A DNA stretch of 64,000 nucleotides from Bifidobacterium santillanense (GCF_018555385.1 NZ_JAFEJS010000003.1:163418-227417), one strand, 5' to 3'; numbered from the stretch's first letter, positions 42,151 to 51,110 are shown. Program-made: numbers and translations. The notes: a model not told the origin generated them from the letters alone.

Positions 42151-42381
42151 CACGAACCGTATGCCGACTCACATCCGGCGTACGTTCCGTGCGGCTTCGT
42201 CATGCCCCGACCACGGGGACCGTACGCTGGGATGATCCCGGCGTACGTTGCGCGTGGTCAATCGGCGCCGAGCCCGCAAAACCGTACACTGATCCGGACT
42301 CAGCGTACGAATTCCGGGGGTAGTCGATGAATGACCACGGGAACCGTACACTGGGTCGACATGGGCGTACGGTCCCTGTGG
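42151..42381. repeat. Four imperfect palindromes of the GTACGCTG family at about 62-bp pitch
   Basis: Arms: 42151-42167/42175-42191, 42210-42232/42236-42258, 42283-42292/42300-42309 and 42335-42353/42363-42381. Consensus CCACGGGAACCGTACRCTGG, then its complement YCRGCGTACGGT. Centres near 42171, 42234, 42296 and 42358. They lie between livK and the GNAT gene. Confidence 0.88.
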
Positions 42382-42397
42382 CCTGTGGTCGCGTCCC

Positions 42398-42961
42398 TCA
42401 GTCCAGTAGCCGCGCCCTGTCGATCAGGAAGTCGTGGATCGCCTCGGTGCTGACCATGCGGTTCGCGTAGATGCGCCGCGCGCCGATGCCGGTGACCTGC
42501 TCGAAATCGTTGCGCACGTGCACGAAATCGAGCTTGTCGGCGATCAGACAGGACGTGAAGTTGTCGCGCAGGGTGGCGAGGAACACCGGCAGATCCTTGT
42601 CGAAGTACTGCGCGGCCGCGACCCCGGCGCTCGCCAGATACGTGCCGTATCCGCAGTGCCAGTATTGCGGGCTGACGCAGTAGCGCAGGCTCCACGCCTT
42701 GCCGCAGCGCCTGACGCCGCCCACGCCGAGGAACCGGTCGATCGCGTCGCGCGCCACCCACAGGCCGATCGCCTCGTACCGCCAGTCGGCGAGCCACTGG
42801 TTCAGCATCAGCTTGGTGTACTGGATGTTCTTGTGCGGGGCGCCGGGCTGGTTCCACCACATGCGCGGATCGGAGTACATGCGGTACAGGTCGGGCAGGT
42901 CCTCGGGAAGCGGACGTCGCAGTTTCGGCGCGCGCGGCTTCTCCTTCTTACGTGCTGGCAT
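42398..42961 (-). CDS. GNAT-family acetyltransferase
   Basis: 187 aa. A basic start (MPARKKEKPRAPKLRRPLPED) is followed by a GNAT-like fold: DLPDLYRMYSDPRMWWNQPG, a beta-strand LWVARDAIDRFLGVGGVRR, and the acetyl-CoA segment YCVSPQYWHCGYGTYLASAG, then ATLRDNFTSCLIADKLDFVHV. The Gln/Arg-x-x-Gly-x-Gly/Ala motif appears only loosely as HCGYGTYLA. The acceptor is unknown. AAAGGGGG lies 5 bases before ATG 42961; a strong hairpin (43010-43050) lies about 50 bases upstream. Confidence 0.75.
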   Translation of the reverse strand: MPARKKEKPRAPKLRRPLPEDLPDLYRMYSDPRMWWNQPGAPHKNIQYTKLMLNQWLADWRYEAIGLWVARDAIDRFLGVGGVRRCGKAWSLRYCVSPQYWHCGYGTYLASAGVAAAQYFDKDLPVFLATLRDNFTSCLIADKLDFVHVRNDFEQVTGIGARRIYANRMVSTEAIHDFLIDRARLLD

Positions 42962-43788
42962 GATTGCCCCCTTTCCATCGTCTCTTCTCTCTTCGAAACG
43001 ATTGGTCGGGACCCGGCGTCGTGGCGACGATGCCACGACGGAGCCGGGTCGGATTGGATCGGATTTGGGTTGATGAACGTTCGTTCGAGCGTGGTGATGC
43101 GGCGATTGTCCGGCCGATGCCGTCGGAGGCGCGTCGCGCATGGTTGCGCCCGTCGTTTTGGGGATGACGCGTCGTCCCGGCTGCTCCCTTGTGGGGAGGA
43201 GTCCGGGCGTTCGTGCGTCAAACGACGTGCGCATCGTTGCGCGACGTGACCGACCGGGTCACGCGGGTCGTCGGTTCGGATGTGCGACGGTCCACGCGAT
43301 CGTATGGTGCGGCACCGTACGGTGCGGCGCCAAGACCGGATGATTGGTGTGATCGAGTGATCGCTCGTCATTGGCGCGATCCGGAAGAAACACGATCAGC
43401 CCATGATTCCTCGAGCATGGGTGCCAGATATCGCGTTCCGATATTCCGTTATATCGATGCCGCTCGCCCCAACGAACGATTCCCAGCGTAGGCGATTGCC
43501 GGAGGTACGTAACTCCGTAGGCCACGATGCGGCCCTACGCCCGACGGCATGCGAGCCCCCTTCGCCGCCGCGGCCGCGATGCGAATGGGGGATCGGTGGG
43601 TGGACATGGATCACAGACAACTGTCAGGACTGTCAGGTATGGGATGGTCGTGTGCGCGAACGCGTGCGATTGTTCACATTTTGCACAGAGTCATGGTCGG
43701 GCACCCCTTCGTCTCAAGGAACGTCGCTTAGAGTGGACAGCGGAAGATGCTATTCGCACCAAGGAAGGTCCAGGGGAAGAAAAGAACT
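42962..43788. other. 827-bp space without a convincing gene
   Basis: Contents: a strong hairpin 43010-43050 (arms GACCCGGC-GTCGTGGC and complement); one copy of the CGTTCGAGCGTGGT motif at 43082; the palindrome GCACCGTACGGTGC near 43310; GGAGGTACGTAACTCC at about 43500; and a tandem ACTGTCAGG pair at 43620-43637 that could be an operator for the lysozyme gene downstream. Several open frames exist but have neither start signals nor recognisable products. Confidence 0.6.
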
Positions 43789-45363
43789 ATGTCCAATCTG
43801 GCGAAATTCATAGCCGCCGTATCCGCGGCAACGATGACGGCCACGTTCGCGCTGCCCGCGATCGCACAGCCGCTGCGCGACACGGATCTCGATGCGCCGA
43901 CGACGGTGACGTTGCAGTCCCAGCCCGCATCCGACGACTCGACCGACGCGATGCCCGGCAATCCGGACGCGGAACTGCCCGACAAGGTCGCTTCGAGCAT
44001 TCCGGATGATGCGACCATCGTGTCCGAGAACCATGCGGTCACCTCCGACGGCAAGCTCAAGGACATCGAGACCGGCAAGACCGTGACCGACCCCGAGCTG
44101 GTCGGCACCAAGACAGAGCAGCCCGATCCGCTCGCCAAGACCGACGGCGAGTCGTTCATCCCGGTCGAGGCCAGCGAGGTCAAGGACGCGGTGAAGGCCA
44201 GTGGTGATTCCGAGTCTTCCGCATCTTCCACCAAACCCATTGCCCTAGATAATAACGAGTATGGTGCGTACTGGGGTACCTACAACGGCACTCAGGCATT
44301 CTTCGAGGGAAGCGGCAAACTGTTCGTCCAGTCGGCCAAAGGGGTGGTCGACGTTTCCGCATGGCAGAAGAACATCAATTGGCAGTCCGCGAAGAATGAT
44401 GGTGTGGAAGGTGCGATCGTCCGTATCGGCTACGGTTGGGGCAACGGACTGGACACCGAGGCCGCGCGCAACATCAGCACACTCAAGAAGCTCGGCATTC
44501 CATTCGGCGTATACCTTTATTCATATGCATATGACGCCACTACAGCTGCCAAGGAAGGTGCGAACGTCGTCAATCTGCTGCGCAAGCTTGGTGTGACTCC
44601 GAGCGATATGACGTTCCCCGTCTACTATGATCTCGAGCGTTGGTCTTGGACGGGTCATGTGCCCCCGACCGACCCCGATGTCTATGATGCGATCGCCAAT
44701 GCTTGGTACGAAAAGCTGCAGGCTGCAGGCTACAACAACCTGTCCATTTATTCCTACACCTCATATCTCAAGACCGCGCTGAACTCCAGCAACATCTGGT
44801 CCAAGACCCGTTGGGTGGCCAGCTATGGCTCCAGAAGCGGCTTTTCCTTCTCCACGAACGATCGCGCTTGGCAGTACACGAGCAGCGGCACGGTGAACGG
44901 CATCACCGGCAACGTCGATCTGAACGCATTCGGGTACGCGCGCGCGATCGTCGAACAGGGAGCGGCCAATTCCGTGTACCGTCTGTACAACCCCAACAGC
45001 GGGTTGCACCATTACACGACTGTATATAATGAGGCGCTCACCCTCGCTACCATCGGTTGGCGATATGAAGGTGTATCGTTCTTGGCCTCGGATAGCGGAT
45101 CACCTGTGTACCGTCTGTACAATCCCAATGACGGCAACCACCTGTTCACCATGCAGAATGGCGAACGGCTGATTCTCGCTTCGCAGGGGTGGAAGGATGA
45201 AGGCGTTGCCTGGTACGTGGATGCCAAGGCTGCCAACCCTGTGTATCGTCTGTATAACCCGAATTCCGGAGAACACGTCTATACAACGAACGCCGACGAG
45301 TATGAGCAGGTCGGTCAGGCCGGTTGGCAGCAGGAGGGCGTCGCTTGGCGCACTAATGGATGA
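43789..45363 (+). CDS. Secreted GH25 lysozyme with three C-terminal DUF5648-like repeats
   Basis: 524 aa. Signal peptide (FIAAVSAATMTATFALPAIA), then about 150 acidic, Ser/Thr/Asp-rich residues. The GH25 muramidase domain (about 184-390) starts GVVDVSAWQKNINW and contains the catalytic DLE in YYDLERW. Three repeats of about 44 residues follow (VYRLYNPNSGLHHYT, VYRLYNPNDGNHLFT, VYRLYNPNSGEHVYT). It would cut peptidoglycan glycan strands outside the cell; the repeats probably hold it at the surface. The second half is visibly less GC-rich in its codons than neighbours, suggesting a different origin. GGGGAAG lies about 9 bases upstream; a terminator follows. Confidence 0.93.
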   Translation: MSNLAKFIAAVSAATMTATFALPAIAQPLRDTDLDAPTTVTLQSQPASDDSTDAMPGNPDAELPDKVASSIPDDATIVSENHAVTSDGKLKDIETGKTVTDPELVGTKTEQPDPLAKTDGESFIPVEASEVKDAVKASGDSESSASSTKPIALDNNEYGAYWGTYNGTQAFFEGSGKLFVQSAKGVVDVSAWQKNINWQSAKNDGVEGAIVRIGYGWGNGLDTEAARNISTLKKLGIPFGVYLYSYAYDATTAAKEGANVVNLLRKLGVTPSDMTFPVYYDLERWSWTGHVPPTDPDVYDAIANAWYEKLQAAGYNNLSIYSYTSYLKTALNSSNIWSKTRWVASYGSRSGFSFSTNDRAWQYTSSGTVNGITGNVDLNAFGYARAIVEQGAANSVYRLYNPNSGLHHYTTVYNEALTLATIGWRYEGVSFLASDSGSPVYRLYNPNDGNHLFTMQNGERLILASQGWKDEGVAWYVDAKAANPVYRLYNPNSGEHVYTTNADEYEQVGQAGWQQEGVAWRTNG

Positions 45364-45391
45364 GATGACCAGCAGTCGGAACAGATAGCGC

Positions 45392-45419
45392 AAGGGGCAG
45401 GCACCATTGCCTGCCCCTT
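45392..45419 (+). terminator. Intrinsic terminator of the GH25 gene
   Basis: A 12-bp stem (45392-45403 with 45408-45419), 4-base loop, followed by CTTGTTGCT. Confidence 0.85.
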
Positions 45420-45442
45420 CTTGTTGCTAAACCCCTCTAGAA

Positions 45443-45486
45443 TGTCGTTAGCCTCCACAGACCTTGGCCTGTGGAGGCTAACGACA
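45443..45486. terminator. Perfect 18-bp inverted repeat, second hairpin after the GH25 gene
   Basis: Arms 45443-45460 and 45469-45486 are exact complements with an 8-base loop; there is no T-run, so termination is only one possibility. Confidence 0.6.
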
Positions 45487-45559
45487 CCGCGATGTCCCGA
45501 AAAGCGCAATGCATTTGCGTCATGCATTACAACTGCAGGTACAAAACCCGTGCTCGCAC

Positions 45560-45985
45560 ACAAATCCTGCGCCTGAAAAGAAGAGTAAGGTCGAACGTGG
45601 ACATAAACGCGATCCTTGTGCGTGTTCGCTGTTAGCGAGCTCGGCTGCCTCCGAATGATGAGATGGACGTCAGTATGGCGACACGCCCACGTTATACGTG
45701 ATCCTTATATGGTGCTGTAACACAGAGGAAACCGACAGGGACTCTCAATCTGACTGAGAGCTGAATGCTCACTGAGTGCGAAAACACTACGTAGAGGCTG
45801 CCGATACCGGCGGAAAACCACGCGAAAGCACTGGAATCAAGCTTTTCATGAGCTGGTAAAGATGAGGATTGCCTGACCGGAGAAGCAAGGGGAACTGGTA
45901 GACAACGTACAGCTTCGGAAGAAGGCTGAACGGACCCTAGGTTGACAATGTCCAAGGGGTAGGGGTAAAAAAGGATGCATTCGGG
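45560..45985. other. Less GC-rich noncoding stretch, possible structured RNA or long leader
   Basis: No credible coding frame. Local stems: CTCTCA/TGAGAG (about 45747), GCCG/CGGC (about 45805), CAGCTTC/GAAGGCTG (about 45910). The base composition differs from the flanking genes. It ends directly at the InlB-repeat gene's leader. Confidence 0.4.
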
Positions 45986-46039
45986 ATGGAGAGAGTCTCC
46001 ATGGAAAACCCGATGTCCCTAAAAGAAAGGTTCCTGAAG

Positions 46040-48199
46040 ATGACAGGAAATACTAGCAAGTGGCGCGCGCCGCTCGCCGGCCTGGCCTCCGTCGCGATGC
46101 TCGCGACCATGGGCGTCGCCGCCAGCACCGCCAACGCCGCCGTGGGTGATGTGCCCGAGGTCAATCTTCATATCGACACGACTTACACGAACGCCAAGGG
46201 CTTCGGCGCCGACAAGGACGGCGTCAAGGTCGTCAAGGACGCCACGAACGACAACAACCTGAAGACGGAGCTGTACGGCGCATCCACGATGGCCGAGATG
46301 AACAACGTCAACTCCAAGTGGGTCTTCACCGGCTGGTACACCTCCCCGAACGCGGGCGAGGCCTACGACCCGGCGGCCGAGCTGTCCACGAGCGCCCCGA
46401 AGGACCTGTACGCGCACTACGCGCAGCTGGACCAGGCCGTTCAGGTCAAGCTTCCGACCTCCTCCGAGACGTCGTTCGCAGAAGGCTACTACGAGTCCAA
46501 CGGCAACGCGTTCTACCTGAACCGCGCCGATTCGGTCGCCGCATGGCAGACCGCGACCGCCGACAAGAACAAGGGCAACCACAAGCTGTTCTCCGCCTAT
46601 CAGGCGGATACCGACGGTGACGGCAACTACGAGGACGTGACGCTGTCCGGCAAGACCGGCGACGCCCTGGCCGACCTGATCTCCCCCGAGCCCGCCGGCA
46701 CCGCGGTCCTCAGCCTGCGCGAGAACCTCGACACCAACGCCAAGGTCGTGGAGTACAAGATCAGCAGCCAGAACACCGCCAAGGGCTGGAAGCTGAACGG
46801 CGACGCCAAGGTCGACGTGCACGTGAAGGGCACCGCCCCGCAGCAGTCCGCCAGCAAGGACGGCGGCTACACCGCCTCCGCGTGGACCAACGAGGACACG
46901 AAGAAGGCCTGGGACTTCTCCGACCCGGTCAAGACCGACACCACCCTGTGGCTTGACATCACCGGCGCCGCCGCCACCTACACGGTGACGTACGAAGTCC
47001 AGACCTCCGGGGCGGCGTTCGGCGCGCTGAAGAACGACTCCTACACCGTCCAGGCCCCGGCCGGCGAGGCCCTGCCGTCCCACGAGGTTCCCGCCGCGAA
47101 GGAAGGCTACAAGTTCCTCGGCTGGACCACGGACTCCTCCCTCACCAGCGGCTCCTTCGTCAAGGACGTGAAGCTGTTCAACGGCACCGTCGACAAGGAC
47201 CTCACCGTGTACGCGGTGTACGCTCCGGAATACGTCGAGGTGACCTACAACCTCGGCTACCCGACCGCGAACAAGACCTACACCACCCAGAAGTACGCCG
47301 AGGGCGACACCTTCAAGGCCCCGTCCGACCCGACCCGCGACGGCGGCTACGAGTTCCTGAACTGGACCCCGTCCATCAAGTGGCAGAACTTCACCGTGAA
47401 CCTGACCCTCGACGGCCAGATCTGGTCCCAGGGCTCCGCCCCGCAGCAGATTCCGACCACGTACACCGCCAACTGGGTGCTCGGCACCAAGGAATCCCTC
47501 GCGGACTACGAGAACAAGATCCCGGAGAACTACCTCAAGAAGGACGCCGCCAACTACAAGAACGGTGACGACGAATCCCAGCCGTACTTCACCGCCGCCT
47601 CGTTCGACCAGTACGTCAAGGACTGGCAGACCTACAAGAAGGACAAGGCCGCCAAGGGCACCCTGTCCCGCGACGAGATCGTCGCCCTGATCAAGGAGCT
47701 GTCCGGCTTCCAGTCCAAGCTGGTCGAGACCGGCACGGCCCCGCTGTACCGCGCGTACAACAAGAACAACGGCGACCACTACTACACCAAGAGCAAGGCC
47801 GAGTACGAGGCCCTGGTCAAGCTCGGCTGGACCGCCGAGGGCAACAAGTTCAACGCCGTCAAGACCCGCGTCGCCAACACCGGCACCTACGCCGGCGATC
47901 CGAAGGCCGTCCCGGCGAACCTGGGCGAGAGCGTCTACAGCGTGTACAACCCGAACACGGGCGAGCACCTCCTGACCACCAAGGGCGAGGCCCAGTCCCT
48001 GGCCAAGGTCGGCTGGAACAACGAGGGCGTCAAGTTCTACACCCCGCAGAACGGCTCCGAGGCCGTGTACCGCATCTACAACCCGAACACCAACGGCCCC
48101 GCCCACGCCTACGTCGGCAAGGACGAAGGCACCAAGGTCGTGGCCAAGGGATGGAAGTGGGACAACAACGCCAACGCCGTCTACCACTTCACCAAGTGA
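46040..48199 (+). CDS. Secreted InlB B-repeat protein with DUF5648-like C-terminus
   Basis: 719 aa. Signal peptide MTGNTSKWRAPLAGLASVAM...STANA. Several Listeria-Bacteroides (InlB B) repeats follow (FTGWYTSPNAGEAYDP, FLGWTTDSSLTSGSF, EVTYNLGYPTANKTYTTQKY). A charged helical segment (about 490-560) precedes three DUF5648-like repeats (566-719: LYRAYNKNNGDHYYT, VYSVYNPNTGEHLLT, VYRIYNPNTNGPAHA). The last repeat is degenerate. Surface or secreted adhesion-type protein; ligand unknown. ATG 46040 is chosen because the paralogue at 48457-50916 shares this leader and its GAAAGG site exactly; earlier ATGs exist. Confidence 0.85.
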   Translation: MTGNTSKWRAPLAGLASVAMLATMGVAASTANAAVGDVPEVNLHIDTTYTNAKGFGADKDGVKVVKDATNDNNLKTELYGASTMAEMNNVNSKWVFTGWYTSPNAGEAYDPAAELSTSAPKDLYAHYAQLDQAVQVKLPTSSETSFAEGYYESNGNAFYLNRADSVAAWQTATADKNKGNHKLFSAYQADTDGDGNYEDVTLSGKTGDALADLISPEPAGTAVLSLRENLDTNAKVVEYKISSQNTAKGWKLNGDAKVDVHVKGTAPQQSASKDGGYTASAWTNEDTKKAWDFSDPVKTDTTLWLDITGAAATYTVTYEVQTSGAAFGALKNDSYTVQAPAGEALPSHEVPAAKEGYKFLGWTTDSSLTSGSFVKDVKLFNGTVDKDLTVYAVYAPEYVEVTYNLGYPTANKTYTTQKYAEGDTFKAPSDPTRDGGYEFLNWTPSIKWQNFTVNLTLDGQIWSQGSAPQQIPTTYTANWVLGTKESLADYENKIPENYLKKDAANYKNGDDESQPYFTAASFDQYVKDWQTYKKDKAAKGTLSRDEIVALIKELSGFQSKLVETGTAPLYRAYNKNNGDHYYTKSKAEYEALVKLGWTAEGNKFNAVKTRVANTGTYAGDPKAVPANLGESVYSVYNPNTGEHLLTTKGEAQSLAKVGWNNEGVKFYTPQNGSEAVYRIYNPNTNGPAHAYVGKDEGTKVVAKGWKWDNNANAVYHFTK

Positions 48200-48238
48200 C
48201 AATGACCCTCACTCCTAGAGTAGAGCCATAACACATGC

Positions 48239-48280
48239 GAGGAGGTCTCCTCCCGGGGAATACCGGGAGGAGACCTCCTC
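48239..48280. terminator. Hairpin after the InlB-repeat gene
   Basis: Perfect 18-bp stem 48239-48256/48263-48280 with a 6-base loop. Confidence 0.7.
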
Positions 48281-48326
48281 CGTCGTATACGCGCGAATGA
48301 GAGCATGCGCGCGGAAAACAAAAGGG

Positions 48327-48366
48327 GAGGGTGTCCCGCAGGAACAGAATCCTGCGGGACACCCTC
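48327..48366 (-). terminator. Intrinsic terminator of the minus-strand InlB-repeat paralogue
   Basis: Perfect 17-bp stem 48327-48343/48350-48366; on the minus strand it is followed by CCCCTTTTGTTTTCC. Confidence 0.85.
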
Positions 48367-48456
48367 CTCGCGTTACGGACCGTTAGGGTCGGAACGGTGG
48401 GCCGGGAGCCCGGTCCCGTCGGCCGTCAGGCCGCCGGGGATCCGGACCCTGGGTGC

Positions 48457-50916
48457 TCACTTGGCGTAGGCCTTGAAGGCCACGCCCTCGTCGTTCCAGC
48501 CGGCCTTGACCGCGTGGTTCACCTCGGCCTTGCTCAGGGTGAACACGTGCTCGCCCGAGTTCGGGTTGTAGATGCGCAGCACGCTCTCGGACGCGTCCTT
48601 GGCCACGTACCAGGCCACGCCCTCGTCCTTCCAGCCGGCCTTGATCACGTGGTTGAACTCGACCTGGGACAGCGTGTAGAAGTGCGAGCCGTCGTTCGGG
48701 TTGTACGCGCGGTACACCGGCTCGGCCTTCTTGCTGGAAGTGGTCTGGAACTGCACGCCCTCGGCCTTCCAGCCGGCGCGCACCACGCTGGAGTACTCCG
48801 CGAAGCTCGTGGTGTACAGGTGGGAGCCGCCACGGGTCTCGTTCGGGTTGAACGCACGGTAGACCGCGACCTTACCGTCCGGCACATCCGCACCGTTCGA
48901 CTTCACCAGCAGACCCTGAGCAGCCTCATACTTCGCCGCAAGAGCCTTCGCAGCATCGATCTTGTCCTGGCCCTCAGGCAGCGCATTGTACGCGGCGTAC
49001 TCGTCCTCAAGGGCGTTGACCGCGGCCACGTAGGCCTTCGCGGAAGCGTCCGTGTAGCCGTACGCGGCGACAGTCAGCGCGTCGGAAGCCTGGTTCTTGT
49101 TACCGAACTGCAGCTTGAACTGGTTGCGGTAGCCCTCGATGCCACCAACCGCAGACTGCTTCCACTCAGCCTTCAACGCAGAACCGGAGAGGATCTTGCC
49201 GAACTTGGCGTCCTTCTCGTTGCCGTTCTTGATGGTGTACCAGTAGCCGTCGGACAGGTTGGCGATGAGCTGGCCCTCGCCCTTGGACACGACGGTGCCG
49301 TCGTCCTTCTGGGCGTAGGTGGTGGCGTCATCATTGCGCCACTGCAGGAAGTCGTAACCGTCCTGGGAAGGCTTGACGACGACATCAGCCCACTTCTGGC
49401 CGTCCTCCTTGGTGACCCACTTGACGGTGGTGTTGCCGTCGAACTTGCCGCCGTTGGCGACCAGCTTGATGGAGGAGGCGCCAGTCCACTTGGCGGTGAA
49501 CGCGGTCACGTTCAGGGCCTTCCCAGCGGTGAACTTGGTGACGGTGTTGCTCTTGTCGACGCCGACGTACCAGCCGGTCAGCTTCTTGGCGGTGTACTCG
49601 CCCTTGGCGGCGTTCTGCTGAGCGGTGGTCTGGAAGTACTCCTCCCAGCCGTTCGGCAGGGTCACGGACTCGGCCGGGTTCACGAACAGGACCTGCTGGG
49701 CCGGGTTGCCCGCCCAATCCCAGTAGTCGAGGTTGAACAGCAGGGCGGAGACGTTCACGTCGTCCCAGCCGGCGTACAGGGTAACGGTGCGGGTCGGGTT
49801 GGAGAAGTTGCCCGCGACGGTCTTGGAGAAGTCGTACTTGACGGCGTTCGGGTTGCCGTAGGCCGGGCTGGTGTACCAGCCGGTGAACACGTAGCCCGCG
49901 CGCACCGGGGCGGTCGGCTCGGCGATCGTCTGGTCGGAGGTCGTCTTGATGTCATCCGGCGTGTACTTCGCGGTCCTGGGATCAAACTTGACGGTCACGT
50001 TCTGGGCGCCGGCGGAGGTGACGTTGTACAGGGTCGTGTCGGTGGTGCCGGCGTTATCGTCGTCGTTCTTCACCGGGGTGGAGAAGTCGTAGTCGGCGCC
50101 TTCGAGATTGCCCTTGACCTTCCAGGAGCCCGCCGCGAACGGGGCGCGGAACTCAGGGAACGCGTAGCCGTTCAGCGTGTAGAAGTCACCGGTAATCGGA
50201 GCGGTGTCGTTGACGGACTTGTAGAAGTCGACCTTGGCGAGGTCCTTGCCGGTGTTCACGGAAGGGACCGAGCTGTCGTACTTGGCGTAGCGGGCGTACA
50301 GCACGGTGTCACCGTTCAGCGCGGCGCCGGTGTACAGGGCGTCGGACGAGGAGGAATCAAGGGTGCCCTCGGTCGTCCAGCCGGCGAACTCGTAGCCGGA
50401 CTTCGGGGCAGCGAAGGAATCGCCGCCGATCTCGGCGTACTCGTCGGCGGTCAGGCCGGTGCCCTTCGCGATGGTGATGGTCGTGTTGCCGGCCGTGGTC
50501 TTCGGGTTGCCGTCCTTGTCGAACGTGACCTTGACGGCGTCCTTGAAGTGGGCGTACAGCTTGACGTCACCGGTCACCACGTACGGGGTGGAGACCTTGT
50601 TGTTGCCGTCCTTATCGAACGACAGGTAGTCCAGAACCTTGTGGGAACCCGCGTAGGAATCGATATCGGAGGACCTCAGGGCCTCGCCGTAGTACTTCCA
50701 GAAGTTGTAGGCCGAAGCGCCGTCGTACGGCTTGGCGGCATCATAGACCTTGATCTCGTACTTGCCGCTCTTCACGACGGAGCCGAAGGCCGGCACCGTG
50801 CTCGGCACGCTGGACGCGGCGTTGGCGGTCGACGCGGCGACGCCCATGGTCGCGAGCATCGCGACGGAGGCCAGGCCGGCGAGCGGCGCGCGCCACTTGC
50901 TAGTATTTCCTGTCAT
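48457..50916 (-). CDS. Secreted InlB B-repeat protein paralogue with DUF5648-like C-terminus
   Basis: 819 aa. Its signal peptide and upstream leader are almost base-for-base those of the protein at 46040. The mature part differs: several InlB B repeats (FAGWTTEGTLDSSSSDALY, FTGWYTSPAYGNPNAVKY, LTGWYVGVDKSNTVTKF) with no close match to the paralogue, then a helical stretch (DASAKAYVAAVNALEDEYAAYNALPEGQ) like FIVAR-type segments. Three DUF5648-like repeats (about 685-819) close the protein; these are very similar to those of the alkaline phosphatase at 61371. No LPXTG or membrane anchor. Convergent with the paralogue, two hairpins between. Confidence 0.87.
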   Translation of the reverse strand: MTGNTSKWRAPLAGLASVAMLATMGVAASTANAASSVPSTVPAFGSVVKSGKYEIKVYDAAKPYDGASAYNFWKYYGEALRSSDIDSYAGSHKVLDYLSFDKDGNNKVSTPYVVTGDVKLYAHFKDAVKVTFDKDGNPKTTAGNTTITIAKGTGLTADEYAEIGGDSFAAPKSGYEFAGWTTEGTLDSSSSDALYTGAALNGDTVLYARYAKYDSSVPSVNTGKDLAKVDFYKSVNDTAPITGDFYTLNGYAFPEFRAPFAAGSWKVKGNLEGADYDFSTPVKNDDDNAGTTDTTLYNVTSAGAQNVTVKFDPRTAKYTPDDIKTTSDQTIAEPTAPVRAGYVFTGWYTSPAYGNPNAVKYDFSKTVAGNFSNPTRTVTLYAGWDDVNVSALLFNLDYWDWAGNPAQQVLFVNPAESVTLPNGWEEYFQTTAQQNAAKGEYTAKKLTGWYVGVDKSNTVTKFTAGKALNVTAFTAKWTGASSIKLVANGGKFDGNTTVKWVTKEDGQKWADVVVKPSQDGYDFLQWRNDDATTYAQKDDGTVVSKGEGQLIANLSDGYWYTIKNGNEKDAKFGKILSGSALKAEWKQSAVGGIEGYRNQFKLQFGNKNQASDALTVAAYGYTDASAKAYVAAVNALEDEYAAYNALPEGQDKIDAAKALAAKYEAAQGLLVKSNGADVPDGKVAVYRAFNPNETRGGSHLYTTSFAEYSSVVRAGWKAEGVQFQTTSSKKAEPVYRAYNPNDGSHFYTLSQVEFNHVIKAGWKDEGVAWYVAKDASESVLRIYNPNSGEHVFTLSKAEVNHAVKAGWNDEGVAFKAYAK

Positions 50917-50996
50917 CTTCAGGAACCTTTCTTTTAGGGACACCGGGACAGGAAGTACGAGCAAGATTGCATTCGCGACAGGATGAGCGGAATTAA

Positions 50997-51036
50997 TCGG
51001 ACATGTCCGATAACGGTGTCCGATGAAATGTCCGAT
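50997..51036. promoter_or_regulatory. Possible operator: palindrome plus TGTCCGAT repeats
   Basis: TCGGACATGTCCGA (50997-51010) is a perfect palindrome, and TGTCCGAT recurs at 51004, 51017 and 51029. It lies about 90 bases upstream of the minus-strand InlB-repeat gene. Confidence 0.35.
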
Positions 51037-51042
51037 TCAACG

Positions 51043-51089
51043 GCAGCAGCCCTCCATGTGCAATCCAAATACACATGGAGGGCTGCTGC
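51043..51089 (-). terminator. Perfect 18-bp hairpin after the lectin-like gene
   Basis: Arms 51043-51060 and 51072-51089, 11-base loop, 21 bases beyond the stop of the gene at 51111. Confidence 0.7.
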
Positions 51090-51110
51090 GAAATCAGGCG
51101 TCAGGCGGAC

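Noticed and set aside
43403..43813. 136-codon plus-strand frame upstream of the lysozyme
   Set aside because: No ribosome site, no family resemblance, and it runs over the probable lysozyme promoter and start.
45692..45955. 87-codon minus-strand frame before the InlB-repeat gene
   Set aside because: No recognisable protein features or start signal; a noncoding explanation fits better.
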